Below, piece after piece: positions 11,280 through 22,487 of a stretch of 64,000 bases of DNA. The notes below the pieces were generated by a model. It was given only the letters and a program-made list of their open reading frames with translations, did not search any database and was not told the origin of the DNA. Source of the DNA: Thermoascus crustaceus (taxonomy: Eukaryota; Ascomycota; Eurotiomycetes; Eurotiales; Thermoascaceae); the NCBI GenBank assembly GCA_001599835.1, contig BCIC01000005.1, positions 1,357,640 to 1,421,639 on the forward strand, written 5' to 3'. Both the position numbers and the translations under genes were made by a program. Position 1 is the first letter of the stretch. Each line of letters starts with the position of its first letter.

Positions 11280-13452
11280 ATGCTCGAGTCCTCGAGAGCA
11301 CAAACACCTCCGCCCCTTCATTTCTCGTCTTCGAACAGTGACAACGAGCGCTGCTCCTCCCGTGAGTCCACTCCTATCAGCACACCCCTCGGCTTTGGCG
11401 TGCCCTCTTCGCGCAGACCGGAGAGGGAGAAGGACCTCGATCTTTCCTGGCATCGCAAGCCAGCCGACGCGGGCAATCGTACATCGCACTTTAATTCGGG
11501 CTTCCTCGAGGCGGAGTTTGACGAAGACAACAGCTTTCTTTTCCCCTCATCGCCTCCCGAATCCTCCAAGATGACCGGCGCAGCCGCTCCCATCGACATC
11601 GCCACTCGTCAGACGTCCGTTTCCCCTCCAGGCCAGCAAGCTTCGAATCTGACCTCTGCTCTGCAAAGAGCTGGCAATGGAGAGCGACTTGGCAGCATTT
11701 CGAGTCCTAACGGGACCAGCGGCAGCATGTTCAAGTCCCCTGTGGCCCGGAAAGACTCCCTGGGCGCAAGCATGACGCAGTGGGGGAATGGGACCAAACC
11801 TATCTCAGTTTCGGGATCGAATCGTGACAAGCCTCGTCGCGAATCGCTAGCTGGGAGTTTGGTGGGTGGAATGAGCTGGGGTGGCATCTCTGTCGGCAGC
11901 TGGATACGAGATGAGTACGTACCCCCTTCCACTGCTTGCGTCTAGCGAAGCGCGTAGATGCCATTGAGAACTGATCATGAGGCTGACTGTCTTCGCAGTA
12001 TAATCATGACAGGAACATCTCCCTTTACCTTTCAGTCCCCTTCATTTCACTCTTCGTCGTATTTGCCGAAGCTTGAGGCGAACTTTATGCGCGATTTCTC
12101 GTGCTGCGGAGTCACGCTCCCTACACTTCATGATTTACTACAGCACTATGAGGAATCTCATGCTCAGAAGTCGTCGCACCAAGGGCATCGCCCGAGCCAA
12201 GCTGATCACAGAGCTGCTCTCTCAGCGGCTGTGGCGCACCATCACAATCAGCATTCGGCTATGAGTAATCATGGTCGTGGAATGCAGTCCGAGCGGTCAG
12301 ACAGCCAACGAAAGATGGCCCAGAACCAGTCTGCTCAGCACTCGCAGCAAAATATGGCCTCCGATTTGGATACGATTGACGACATGGAATTGGACGACGC
12401 TATGGGAGTGACAGACGGGGGATCATCCCAGATGTTCTCGTCCCAGTCGCGGGATACTTCACAGGGAGGATTCGGCCAGCAGAACCAGCGAGTCCCACCA
12501 CTAAATTTGAGCATGCTTCAGGGCCACCAGGGACTGAGGGGCTCACAGCCGGGTACGCCGATTGCCTCTGGGCGCTCGCTTCCTCTGCAGAACAACCCCA
12601 CTGTGTCTTCCGTCAATACCCCGACGCTTATGGCCAACCCTCTACAAAATCAGTTCCGTAACACTCCAGACTCTTCTGGCCCCGGAACTCCCGCTGAACT
12701 CGATGACAGCGTGATCGGGGGGCTCGGAGATCTGTCCATGCAGAATAACAACACGATGCAAAATCAGTCACAGTTCTCTGGGTTCGGTGGTAATAATGAC
12801 ATGGTGGAGCTCTGCATTGATGAGCCTGCTAAACGTCTATTCAGCCCAAGTGGGGGCTTCAATAATTCTCAGCAATACGCACATTTCAGACTTGGGAACG
12901 CTCAGTATGGACCCAACAGCGAGATTGCACGACGTATCCGGGAGCAGCAACTGCTTGCTGGTGTTCCCGATACGGTCGCTATGCTTCCGAACGAGGAGCC
13001 AAAGCCGTTCAGGTGCCCTGTTATCGGTTGCGAAAAGGCTTACAAGAACCAGAACGGTCTAAAATACCACAAAGCGGTGAGTATCTCGTTCTAGTGCCAT
13101 ACACCCCTCGGTTACGTGTCCGCATCTAACACGGCCACAGCACGGTCATAACAACCAGCAGTTACACGACAATGCCGACGGTACCTTCTCGATTGTCAAT
13201 CCAGAAACGTCGACCCCGTATCCTGGCACACTCGGTATGGAGAAAGAGAAGCCGTATAGATGCGAGGTTTGTGGCAAGCGCTACAAGAACCTTAATGGAC
13301 TCAAATATCACAAGTCGCACTCCCCGCCGTGCAATCCCGACCTTCAGCTTGCTGCTGGTCGGAATCTAAACGTTGGCGGGGTCATGCAAGGTCAAAACAT
13401 CAACGTTGCCGGAGCTGGTCTCCCCGGTATCGGCGAAGAGGGACTTATGTGA
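11280..13452 (+). CDS. sfp1: C2H2 zinc-finger regulator, SFP1 type
   Basis: Exons 11280-11914, 11999-13076 and 13141-13452 give 674 residues. Sfp1 in yeast is a TOR/PKA-responsive nuclear activator of ribosome-biogenesis and ribosomal-protein genes; that role is inferred here. The first half is Ser/Pro-rich and ends in SWGGISVGSWIRDD, joined by splicing to IIMTGTSPFTFQSPS, a block conserved in filamentous-fungal homologues. A zinc-finger-like CCGVTLPTLHDLLQHYEESH lies near residue 245. Two C-terminal C2H2 fingers follow (CPVIGCEKAYKNQNGLKYH and CEVCGKRYKNLNGLKYH), the second exon/third exon junction falling just after the first finger's helix. A Gln/Ser/Asn-rich linker separates them from the middle finger. 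Start ATG 11280 is preceded by a long pyrimidine-rich leader. The ortholog name is a confident family match, not proven function. Confidence 0.85.
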
Positions 13453-15620
13453 ACCGATTTTCTCTGGATATATCCCATTTCTTTTTGTTAATCGAACCGG
13501 CTCTGCTGCTGGGATAAGGAATTTCCGACGGCTGATACAGAATCTTCACTACATACAATTTAATGACCGGATTGGCGGTTTGGAGTTGGTTGGTATTCCA
13601 ATCATGTGGCACTAGACATCGTTTGCATATTAGCAACGATTCATCCGCCCTTGTGATAGATCCATCCCTTTCAGGATCTTTCACTTTCTTTTAGTTTAAT
13701 TGCGGATAAAGCCAGAAGCACAGTTTCCCGTCTTTCTCAGGTTCATTGCTGTTCACACGAGATTCCCGAACTCCTGAGGGTTTCTGCTTACAGAGTATTT
13801 GGTTTCATATTCCCCATTCCTGAATGTTCTTTTTTTTGGTTTTACTGCCTCTCCGATCATCCTGTACATCCACGTTTGTCGTCCTTAGGCTCTTACTCTG
13901 CTGTGCGACGGTCAGTCCATGTCCTGGAATAGGCTTTGAGCATTATGGGGGAGAGATGTTTATCAGAACAATGACTGTACAGCATCAGCACATGAATTGA
14001 GCTGGATCAGTACAGGTGGGCGTGGACACTGGCAGCTCACTTCTGCTCTGGTATCTGGGTTCGGTGTTTCATGTCTCCTTTCTAGCGGGTCGTCTATCAC
14101 AGGGCTCGGAAGAAAAAAAAGGGAAAAAATGGTGCTCCGGCGTGTTTTTGTGTAGATAGACTTGCTGCTTTTTTGTCTACGTTTTTGTTTTGGTTCCATA
14201 TTTTTGTTACGGCGCCATAATTGGAGAGATCTGGTGATGTTCTTGATAGCCGTCAGCTACTTTATCTGACTCATAGACTGTTTCGAGTTGGATACAAAAT
14301 TCTCTGTCTCCTCTCTTGTTTATTGTGCTTTTGACTATGCAGCTACTGGAAAAGTCGACATTCAACACTGCTTCCACTTGCCTATTATTCCTGGTACTTT
14401 TCAAAAGGTCGAAGATTCTTTTCTTACGTTGCGGAAGCTACAGACTTGGAGGTTGGTCAAGACCCTTAGGGAACGACTTTCGACACACATTTGATGACGT
14501 CGTCGATAAGGGTTTCGATGTCATATCAGTAAGCGTTGTACCCCTCCATTTATCGCACGTCCCTTATCAGCACCCGGCTCCACGGTTGTGGGTGTTAATC
14601 GATTTACATCATTCACGGTCCCCTTTGAGGTTGACTTAATGATTGAGTTGAGCCTGTGACTTGGTAAAATGATGATTTCATTGATGTGAACTATGACACC
14701 TGTCATGGCACTAGATTGAAACTACTATCCTTCCAATTGACGAATTTCGATGGTGGTCCATAAGGTTCCGTCCTCTCTCTGCTTGAGTGGGATACGGAAA
14801 GCGGTCAGCGGCAGCCGTTACCCGATGGTGGGTGACGGGCGGTCCGATAAAGCGGACCTCGGAAACGTTCCAAGTTACCTAATCTAGGTATCGTACTATC
14901 CATGGACCTCATGTCCATGAGGAGGACGGAGTTGGCAAAGTAGTGTCTACTCCCGGTGACACAGTACATATTCATACTTTCCTGCAATGAGTACACTTCA
15001 TGTCATGACATACTTACCTGGTAGGTAGTGGCTGTGATGCAAGGAGTGCCCCAGGCTTCCCGAACAGAGAGTGTTCCAACGGCCTGGATCCACAGGAAGA
15101 GTATACTATGCTCGTCAGAAACTTGAAAGAGATGACGACCCTCTCTTGCATTATCAACCCGGCTTAGCAGTACTCCGCGGAGGAGAAGCAGGGAACGAGT
15201 CTGATCAGCCTAACTTGCCTCTTATATACTAGAGCCAAAAACACTGCTAAGATCAGATATATATTCAATTCTCTCAATATAACACTATCTATGATAACTG
15301 CAATAACATATTTAACTCCAATTTTGCCGGAACAACACTTATAGCCATGTAGACGCCCTGTGAGAGACTGAAATTATTGCCTCCTATAGAGACTTCTGAC
15401 TAGGAACAGTTGATTAAAAAGGATGTCATGTTCGCTGCCTCAGAAGGAACCTTCCCATACAAATTGATGTCCGTGTGATCCCAGGATCACCCCTTCTACT
15501 CAATGGATGGTTCCGTCCATTCACCTGACCGACAACCTACTACTACCCCTTCCGACAACCAGGCGCCCTCCCCGCCTGTTCTGCTTTATATTTTACTCTC
15601 ATCCTTCACCTAACAACAAG
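13453..15620. other. Gene-free interval downstream of SFP1-type gene
   Basis: The first 700-900 bases are T-rich and probably hold the SFP1 3' untranslated region. Beyond about 14.7 kb the sequence turns AT-rich with no coding signal. A small hairpin, CATGGAC (14901-14907) against GTCCATG (14913-14919), is overlapped by a second inverted pair CCTCAT/ATGAGG. No gene is supported. Confidence 0.5.
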
Positions 15621-15940
15621 AACCCGGGGATAGCCTAGTGGTTAAGAAGTACCCCACCACTGGGCTGGGTGACCTTGCCCCATCCTTCTCCCTTCCCCTT
15701 CTTGACCCTCGGTCACTCAAGGCCCCGGGTGCGAATCCTCGCTGGCCAAGGTGCAGCAGGTGAGATATTTATCCCTACCTGATAACAGTCCGATTAAGCT
15801 GTGGCTGGTAGGATAAAATAAAAGTAAAATCCCTGCCCGCCAGAAGCATAGGCGGGGGTTTTCGTAGCCCCTCCTCTGTAAAGGGAGGGGGTGTGAGCTT
15901 TATATATATATATATATTAACGGAGGAGGGGCTCTTTAGA
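15621..15940 (+). mobile_element. tRNA-derived SINE-like element
   Basis: The 5' part carries an RNA polymerase III box A (TAGCCTAGTGGTT, 15631-15643) and box B (GGTGCGAATCC, 15728-15738) in tRNA order. They are separated by 84 bases, a spacing stretched by a pyrimidine-rich insert that itself has a small GTGACC/GGTCAC inverted pair. The tail has an 11-bp perfect inverted repeat (AGCCCCTCCTC 15866-15876, GAGGAGGGGCT 15923-15933) enclosing an AT dinucleotide run. Such a tRNA head plus unrelated tail is the usual SINE layout. Target-site duplications were not found and copy number could not be measured, so the element limits are approximate. A functional tRNA gene is unlikely because no acceptor-stem pairing is evident. 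Confidence 0.6.
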
Positions 15941-16524
15941 AATTTCTCTTTTGGATCAATAAATTAGGTAGTGATAGGATTTCAGATACAGGAGGCATGT
16001 GTGCATGACTCTCACAATGCTTGGATTCTGTCATAGGTTGGGAATAGGGTCCGACGTGAATTTCAATATTTTATGTAAATCACACTTCATATATAGTCTT
16101 ATTTTCTCTTGGTTGAAGCATACCAGGGGGTTCTTTACATTTCAACCGTTAGATAGCGTGTGTTCTGTGTGTAGTAGTTTAAAGACGGCCTAAAGGTTAC
16201 CTTGAATTCATCATTGAGCCAGGAATAAAGATAAGCAAATAGTAAATAGAAAAAATCGACTCACCTAGCCTTGACTGCCACAGCCCTGTGCTTCGTCCCG
16301 ACCGACAAAGCGTGGATTTTCCCGCGTGCTTATCACATGATTTAAACTATACGATACGATACTTTCATCTTGGCATTTCCATCGCGTTCAGACACGAGAC
16401 CTGGAAGAACGAATGATAATGGGCACCCGAAAGCTGGGGCCTTCCATTGTTTAAAATGAATAGAAACTGGGTTTACAGATCCTTCGCTGTCTAGCAATCA
16501 TATACGTGAGTTCGAGTTCTCATA
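15941..16524. other. Upstream region of Zn2Cys6 regulator
   Basis: AT-rich spacer with no coding signal between the SINE-like element and the regulator's ATG. It presumably contains the promoter, but no clear TATA or CCAAT element was identified near the start. Confidence 0.4.
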
Positions 16525-18219
16525 ATGGCCAGCGAACTCCCAAATACCAACGCGTCCTCGCCCCCGTCAGGCCACATGCGACAGCGGTCGAGACAGGCAT
16601 GCGTTCCATGTCGCCAGCGCAAGCGCAAATGCGATGGGAAGTTGCCATGCTCCACCTGTACAGGATATGGATATAATTGCCAGTACAATAATGATGAAGG
16701 CCAGAGGAGCACCTCAAAACGTTCTGCTTCGGACTCATCCACGCAGCTGCCTGCGGCAAAAGTACCTCGGCTGGCGTCTGAGTCGAATAACCATGATCCA
16801 AAGCAGGGAACCGTGCCACCGCTTCAGCATGGTATTCTCGAGCCATCTAAGTCCAGATATATGAGTCGACACTCGTCCGTCGCTTTCCCAAGATGCCTTG
16901 GACTGGATCTGCAGTCGGCGAATCCTCCTCGTTTGCACTCCTTTGCGTACCACACCGGAATTAGGTCAGAGCCTGGCTTTGCTGTGAGTTTTCAATTGAT
17001 TGAGTTTATCTCCTGGGACAAAGTAAGGGGGCTTGTCGACATCTATACATCAACCATTCAACCTGTATTTGGATTCCTGGACATGGACCGTCTTTGTCAA
17101 AAATGCGAAGAGCACTGGAATGGCAAGCCTCAAGGGCCCGGGTTTGAGGCCATCATCAGCGGCGTTATTGGGCTCGCATCGCTGTTTTCTGGATTTCTAG
17201 CTGAGGAGCAGGAGACGCGGATCGTCCTCCATGCGAAGGAACTCCTGGAGGATTCATACTGCAGCCGCTTCCCATCGATCGAGCAGGTTGCTGCGTGGAT
17301 ATTACGGACCATCTATATTCGGGCAACCACTCGACCCCATATGGCATGGTTATGCAGTTGTATTACCATGCATCTGGTTGAAGCAACCGGGCTGCACCGG
17401 GAGACTGAAGGTGTTGTGCTCGCAACTGATAGAAAAACAGGTCCTGCACAAGAGACATCGGCTATACGAGAGCGTGTAGCCCAGGTGGCACGTTGTCTGA
17501 ACGTGGTGATATCCTATGACTACGGGAGATCGATTGTGGACATTGGGCCCATGTTCCAGAAACAGGTGGAGCCCCGACCAGGAGATTTCACCCATCAGCT
17601 ATGCGGATTGGTTCGTGCCGTTCCTCTTGATGACATGAATCAAGATACCGTGACCAGAAGAGCGGATCTAATTCAGGGTCTGGACAATTTAATCGCTACT
17701 CCCACAGACCATGACTTTCTTACTCTGGTGCGGACAGAGCTCTGCTTCTGCATCTACCGCAGGCTCCGACTTCTGGACCAGTGTCTGAGACAGGAACAGC
17801 TAGAAAAGGTGATCAGTGTGGGTACGTCTGCTCTGCCTGCTGCACGTAGATTGATCGCGCAAAACCATCCATGGTGGAATGTGATCGGCACGGTTTTCCA
17901 GTTTGTCTGCGTTCTCCTCACCATTGATACGACGGAGAGTCTTGCAAATATCCCAGAGGCAATGGAGACTCTCGAGATGATCACACAGAACTTGAACACG
18001 CATTTGGCAAACGAGGCTATCAATACCGCCAGGCTCCTTGTTTGCGCTTCGGTGGAGAAGAAACGGAAAGGGATTGCGATTCTCGAGGGAATCGGAGGAG
18101 TTCCGGCCCTTGATAATGCCACTGGCCTTGAGAATCAGTGGCTGCTCGATGAGACAGACTGGGATGCATTCTTACGGCCACCTGCGACGCAATTCATAAA
18201 CATGAATTTCCAGCTCTGA
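16525..18219 (+). CDS. Zn2Cys6 fungal-type transcription factor
   Basis: An intronless frame of 564 residues starts at ATG 16525. The binuclear zinc cluster has all six cysteines (C26, C29, C36, C42, C45, C52) in C-x2-C-x6-C-x5-C-x2-C-x6-C spacing, with the basic loop RQRKRK. A linker rich in Ser and Lys follows, and from about residue 150 a helical region resembling the fungal-specific transcription-factor domain (VDIYTSTIQPVFGFLD, then TRPHMAWLCSCITMHLVEATGLHRE). It is likely a nuclear pathway-specific regulator. It converges on the MFS transporter gene, with 289 bases between their stop codons, and may control it and the reductase gene beyond. No particular ortholog is recognised, and the target pathway is unknown. 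Confidence 0.85.
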   Translation: MASELPNTNASSPPSGHMRQRSRQACVPCRQRKRKCDGKLPCSTCTGYGYNCQYNNDEGQRSTSKRSASDSSTQLPAAKVPRLASESNNHDPKQGTVPPLQHGILEPSKSRYMSRHSSVAFPRCLGLDLQSANPPRLHSFAYHTGIRSEPGFAVSFQLIEFISWDKVRGLVDIYTSTIQPVFGFLDMDRLCQKCEEHWNGKPQGPGFEAIISGVIGLASLFSGFLAEEQETRIVLHAKELLEDSYCSRFPSIEQVAAWILRTIYIRATTRPHMAWLCSCITMHLVEATGLHRETEGVVLATDRKTGPAQETSAIRERVAQVARCLNVVISYDYGRSIVDIGPMFQKQVEPRPGDFTHQLCGLVRAVPLDDMNQDTVTRRADLIQGLDNLIATPTDHDFLTLVRTELCFCIYRRLRLLDQCLRQEQLEKVISVGTSALPAARRLIAQNHPWWNVIGTVFQFVCVLLTIDTTESLANIPEAMETLEMITQNLNTHLANEAINTARLLVCASVEKKRKGIAILEGIGGVPALDNATGLENQWLLDETDWDAFLRPPATQFINMNFQL

Positions 18220-18508
18220 TGATGTCCATTTGTGAAGATACATCTCCTACAGCCACGAAACCCAAGATTTAATGATATATCGAAAACTTACCAGGGTACT
18301 TATTCAGTTCTTTAGTGCTGATATTCTTATATGATTCAAATCAATTAGTACTAGAGGGAAAGCTGGTCAAAGCAGCTTGGGGAACTTCATCATTAGGTCA
18401 TCTTGGATCAATATTATTCTCTGCAAATACACTAGACATATATTTTGTCTCCTCTCCGCCACCGAAATACCCCTTCCTCGCTGCTCTCGCAGTTATCCCA
18501 CGTCTAAT

Positions 18509-20138
18509 CTAGGACAGATCATTTCTAGTTCTAGCGTTCCTCCAATCCACAAACATAAACAGCATCGCAATAACCACCCCAAAGCCCGCGAACCCGATAC
18601 CCATGTACGTGGCGCCCCGAAACCCTCTCAAGACGTCCTCCCCTCCGCGGTTGACCTGGGACTCCACCGTCCCTGCGAACCCGAGACCGATCGAGATAGA
18701 GTAGTTGACGACCGTGTTCACGAGAGAGGCTGCGAGGCCTTGGTGCTCACGGGGCATGGAGTTGCTGAGGATGACGGTCCCGGAGGGGAAGGACATGTCC
18801 CTGCAGTGGCAATTGTCAGGGTTTCGACGAGATTCTAAGGATCATACAGGGACGAAAGGAAAGGAAGAAAACTCACATCCCCCATGGCGTGATGATAGTG
18901 AGGACGAATGTCTGCGCCCAGTAGATCTGGCTGGGCGGTATAGTAGCCAAGAGCGCCAGCCCAGTCGTAAAAAACAGCATCGACAGAAACATGATCACGC
19001 TGGGGGGCAGACGACCCAGGAGAAACCCCGTCGTCACGGCCGCGACAGCGCCTGAGACCGAAGCCGCGGCCCATTTTGCCGTCACCAAAAGCGGAGTGTC
19101 ACCCTTGATGACCTCCAGGAACTGGTAATAGTAAAACACGAGGATCCCGAAACTCGACCATCCGGCAGCGATGCAGCCGAGGACCCAGGCGAGTTTACCG
19201 CTGAAGATCGACCGGGGGAGTAGAGGGTAGGGTGCCCTCCGTTCGATGAATATGAATAGGGCTAGGAGGAGGAACCCGACCATGAGGAGGACGTATGTAT
19301 AGGGCACGTTCCATCCGACAACGGGCCCCTGGTTCCAGGCGAAATTGACCAGGACCAGCGCCGATATTCCCGTGCTGGCCCCGAGGACGTCCAACCGGGT
19401 AAAGGAATCGATCCCATCGTCGAACTTCGGGCTAGGTGTGTTCGGGATGACCAAAAATCCCAGAACAGCAAACCCGACGCACACCATGCCCATGACCCAG
19501 TACCCCCAGGGCCACCATGCCAGCTGCGCAAAGATGGACGAGAAGGCCGACCCAACCGTGAACCCTCCCGGAGCCGTCGCTCCAAAGATACTAAACACCA
19601 TATCCTTCCTCAATCCCGGCTCATACGCTCTCCCCAGGATCGCAATCGCATTAGGGAGCAACAGCGCAGGCCCAATCCCCTGGAGTGCACGACAACAGTC
19701 GAAGAAGATCTGATTCGACCACACCGAGAAGCCCGCCAGGATCGACCACAGCCCGAACCAGGCGAAGCCAATTATGAACATCAGTCTGTGGCCGTACACA
19801 TCGCCCAGTCTGCCCGCGACCAGGATGAACGTCCCGATGGTGAGACTGTACGCGGCAGCGCACCAGCTCAGGTCGCTGGGCCTCGTCGTGCCGAAGCTGC
19901 TTCCGATGATGTGTAGCGGAGCGATGGCCTGCGCGAGGCCGGCCTGGGTCATGAACTGGGCGGCGCAGACGACGCCGACGAAGGGGATCTCTTTGCTCAG
20001 GGTCTTGGGGCGTTCGACGCGCGACTGGGCTGTTGTCGTCTTGGTGAGTGCGAGGGGAGGACTGCTGCCGTCATCTTCGATGGCCCTTTTCTCTTCTGGT
20101 GTTGAGAGAGGGCCGTGTTCTAGGTCGGTGTTCGTCAT
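18509..20138 (-). CDS. MFS transporter, DHA2 (ATR1/AMF1-like) type
   Basis: Exons 20138-18877 and 18800-18509 encode 517 residues. The protein belongs to the major facilitator superfamily, drug:H+ antiporter-2 branch, close in pattern to yeast Atr1 and Amf1. After a cytosolic N-terminus of about 45 residues come some 13-14 membrane segments; motif A is seen as GRLGDVYGHR, and RALQGIGPALLLPNAIAILGR matches motif C-region conservation. The single intron joins PWGM to DMSFPSGTVILSN, restoring a segment conserved in this branch; unspliced, the frame stops at once. Likely plasma-membrane efflux of a toxic or secondary compound, though ammonium or borate relatives exist in the same branch. It is divergent from the MDR oxidoreductase gene and convergent with the Zn2Cys6 regulator. 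Confidence 0.88.
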
Positions 20139-21425
20139 TTTTGAGATTGCAAGGAATTGGGTCCTGCCTGTCCCGTTTCTTTCTGTCCTCTGTCAGTATC
20201 AGGTAAAGGTAGCAGTATATGTGGAGCCACACAAAGGAAAACTGTAACAAACAGAGCCTCAATGGATATCTTTCCGATATACCACTGCGATCTAAACGAG
20301 CGCTCTCGTATGCACTGTACCTCGCACACAAATATCAAGTACACACTTTGAGCATGGTCAGTACTGTAGCTGTGCAGAACCAGCACAAGTAATGTACCCC
20401 GATAGGTAGGTAAGTAGGCAAGCAGGTATGCACAATGCCCATCTAGCAGGAAGGCAAATGCCTCTATCTATAAGAATTCTTCTCCCCGGCCGGGACATCT
20501 TCACTAGGTCCTCAAACTCTAGACCGACTGATAAAAAAAAAGCCCACTTGGTTAGCTCAGCAGTCTGTCAGTCCATCATCGACCTCGGCCGATATTCCGT
20601 GTCGATCTCAGCTCCTCAACCCCGGTCACTACAGGTTTGTAATACTCACTCCGGGGTATAGATAGATAGGGGCGGGTGAGGGCAGATCCGCAGTACCCGC
20701 ACGGCCCGCAACGTCCACGGCACAGACGCCCGCGGTCCACTGGAAATGCCGACCGATTGGGATGTCGACGATGGGGGGTTGATGTTGGTTGGGACGGCGT
20801 CTAATAATCTAGCGTGAGTAGGTAGGTGGATAGGGTCTAGAAGTCTATCTATCTATCTATCTATCCATTCTTTATCTGTTGGTATTATTCACGATCGTCA
20901 GCTTGAATCCCGTGCAAGAAAGACCCCCAGAAACGGGGTTGGTGTTCATTTGCGCAGATGCGCCTTGTATGGAGTTGACACACTATCCGTACATGTTTTT
21001 AACGTATGTATATAGTGAGCGCTTCTTTTTTCTCCTTTCGTTTCTGTGCTAGACGGGATGTGGAGTACGTGGGACATGCCCGCTATGCCAGGTGATTGAT
21101 GGTTCGGGAAGTCTGTCTATCTTTTAACGTGTTGAGAGCTACTACTACCTAACTTCTACCAATCTTGGAACTTTATCACTATATATACCCGCTATACTTT
21201 ACTCAAGAAAGTCAGAAGCAAGATCTACCTAGACGAAAAGGACTGTATTCTTTTTGTTTTTTTCTTGATCTCTCATTCAAATTCAAAACACACTTTTTCT
21301 TCGTTCTCATTTTCTGTTTGTTTCTCCTTTGATCCAGTCCAGGACGCATTTCAACTCAACAATCATACATACCCTTGATTCTACTACTTCCGCAAGATCA
21401 AACAAAATTGATCGGCTCAATCACC
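20139..21425. promoter_or_regulatory. Divergent promoter region, MFS transporter / MDR reductase
   Basis: A 1.3 kb shared upstream region. It holds a CTAT tetranucleotide repeat at about 20843-20866 and, just before the reductase start, a long T/C-rich tract (about 21245-21335) typical of fungal core promoters and leaders. Shared control of the two genes is an inference from the divergent layout. Confidence 0.4.
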
Positions 21426-22487
21426 ATGTCCAACACCCAACCCCAATCTCAACCAGTGCCAGAAACAATGAAAGCCCTCCACCTCACCCGCCCCTCAACC
21501 ACCTCACCACCAACCCTCTCCTTCACAACCCTCCCCACACCAACCCCCAAACCCGGCTTCCTCCTCATCAGGATCCACTACTCCTCCATCCAGCCCTCCG
21601 ACCGGCTCAACGCCAGGGGATCCTTCCCCAAGACCGCTTTCCCCCGCATCCCGGGGCGGGACTACGCCGGCGTCGTGGTCGGCACCTCTTCCTCATCATC
21701 GTCCGATAAGATCAAGATCGGCACGGAGGTATACGGCTCCTCCGGCTCGACGCTCGGCTTCACGCTCGACGGCCCGCACGCGGAGTACTGCCTCATCCCG
21801 GAGACCGCGGTGGTCGAGAAGCCGGCGCCGCTGACGCTCCGGCAGGCCGCGACGGTGGGCGTGCCGTTCCTGACGGCGCTGCTGTGTCTGCGGAGGGCGA
21901 GGGCGTGCGTGGATGATGTGGTTCTGGTCCTTGGTGCCAATGGGGCCGTGGGGTCCGCGACGGTGCAGGTCGCGAGGGCGATGGGGTGTAGGTCTGTGAT
22001 TACCGCTTCGAGGTCTCGTGGGGAGGATGCGGATATCAACCTCGCTGGTGAAAGTCCAGCAGGGAGTCTCCGGGCAGCTGATATCCCGGCCCTACTAACG
22101 GACGGGAATAAGAAGGGGATCGACGTCGTCGTCGACACGGTGGGCGATATCGCCCTGATGGGCGCAGCAATGGACCAGCTCGCCATCCGGGGCAGATACG
22201 CGTGGATCGCGGCGCCCAGGGGCCCCGGGGCCAAGACGGACTTCACGTTCGATATCTTCCAGGCGTATCGGAGGGAGATTGTACTCGTGGGGTGTAATAC
22301 GGGGAACTATACCGTGGAGGAGATCGCGGAGGATTTGCGTGTTTTGAAGGGCTGGTTTGAGAGTGGGGAGTTGCGGGCGAGGGCGGAGGAGGAGATTGAG
22401 GAGGTTGGGTTGGATGAGGCGGTTGAGGAAGGGTATTGGAGGGAAGGCAACAACAAGAAAGGGCCGGTTGTTATCAAGATGATATGA
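21426..22487 (+). CDS. Zinc-independent MDR oxidoreductase (quinone-reductase-like)
   Basis: A single-exon frame of 353 residues from ATG 21426, chosen because the frame upstream has only a TTG. The fold is the medium-chain dehydrogenase/reductase type: an N-terminal GroES-like domain (HYSSIQPSDRLNARG, then FPRIPGRDYAGVV) and a Rossmann domain with VLGANGAVGSATVQVARAMG, an AxxGxxG-type NADPH site. The structural and catalytic zinc cysteines of alcohol dehydrogenases are absent, pointing to the quinone oxidoreductase/enoyl reductase branch. The probable reaction is NAD(P)H-dependent reduction of an activated double bond or quinone. Codon use is strikingly GC-rich compared with the surrounding AT-rich spacer. 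Its substrate is unknown; adjacency to a transporter and a regulator suggests detoxification. Confidence 0.85.
   Translation: MSNTQPQSQPVPETMKALHLTRPSTTSPPTLSFTTLPTPTPKPGFLLIRIHYSSIQPSDRLNARGSFPKTAFPRIPGRDYAGVVVGTSSSSSSDKIKIGTEVYGSSGSTLGFTLDGPHAEYCLIPETAVVEKPAPLTLRQAATVGVPFLTALLCLRRARACVDDVVLVLGANGAVGSATVQVARAMGCRSVITASRSRGEDADINLAGESPAGSLRAADIPALLTDGNKKGIDVVVDTVGDIALMGAAMDQLAIRGRYAWIAAPRGPGAKTDFTFDIFQAYRREIVLVGCNTGNYTVEEIAEDLRVLKGWFESGELRARAEEEIEEVGLDEAVEEGYWREGNNKKGPVVIKMI

Noticed and set aside
15621..15740. A functional tRNA gene
   Set aside because: Box A and B are present, but no 7-bp acceptor stem or anticodon arm can be folded and the spacing is too long for a normal tRNA intron; a SINE head fits better.
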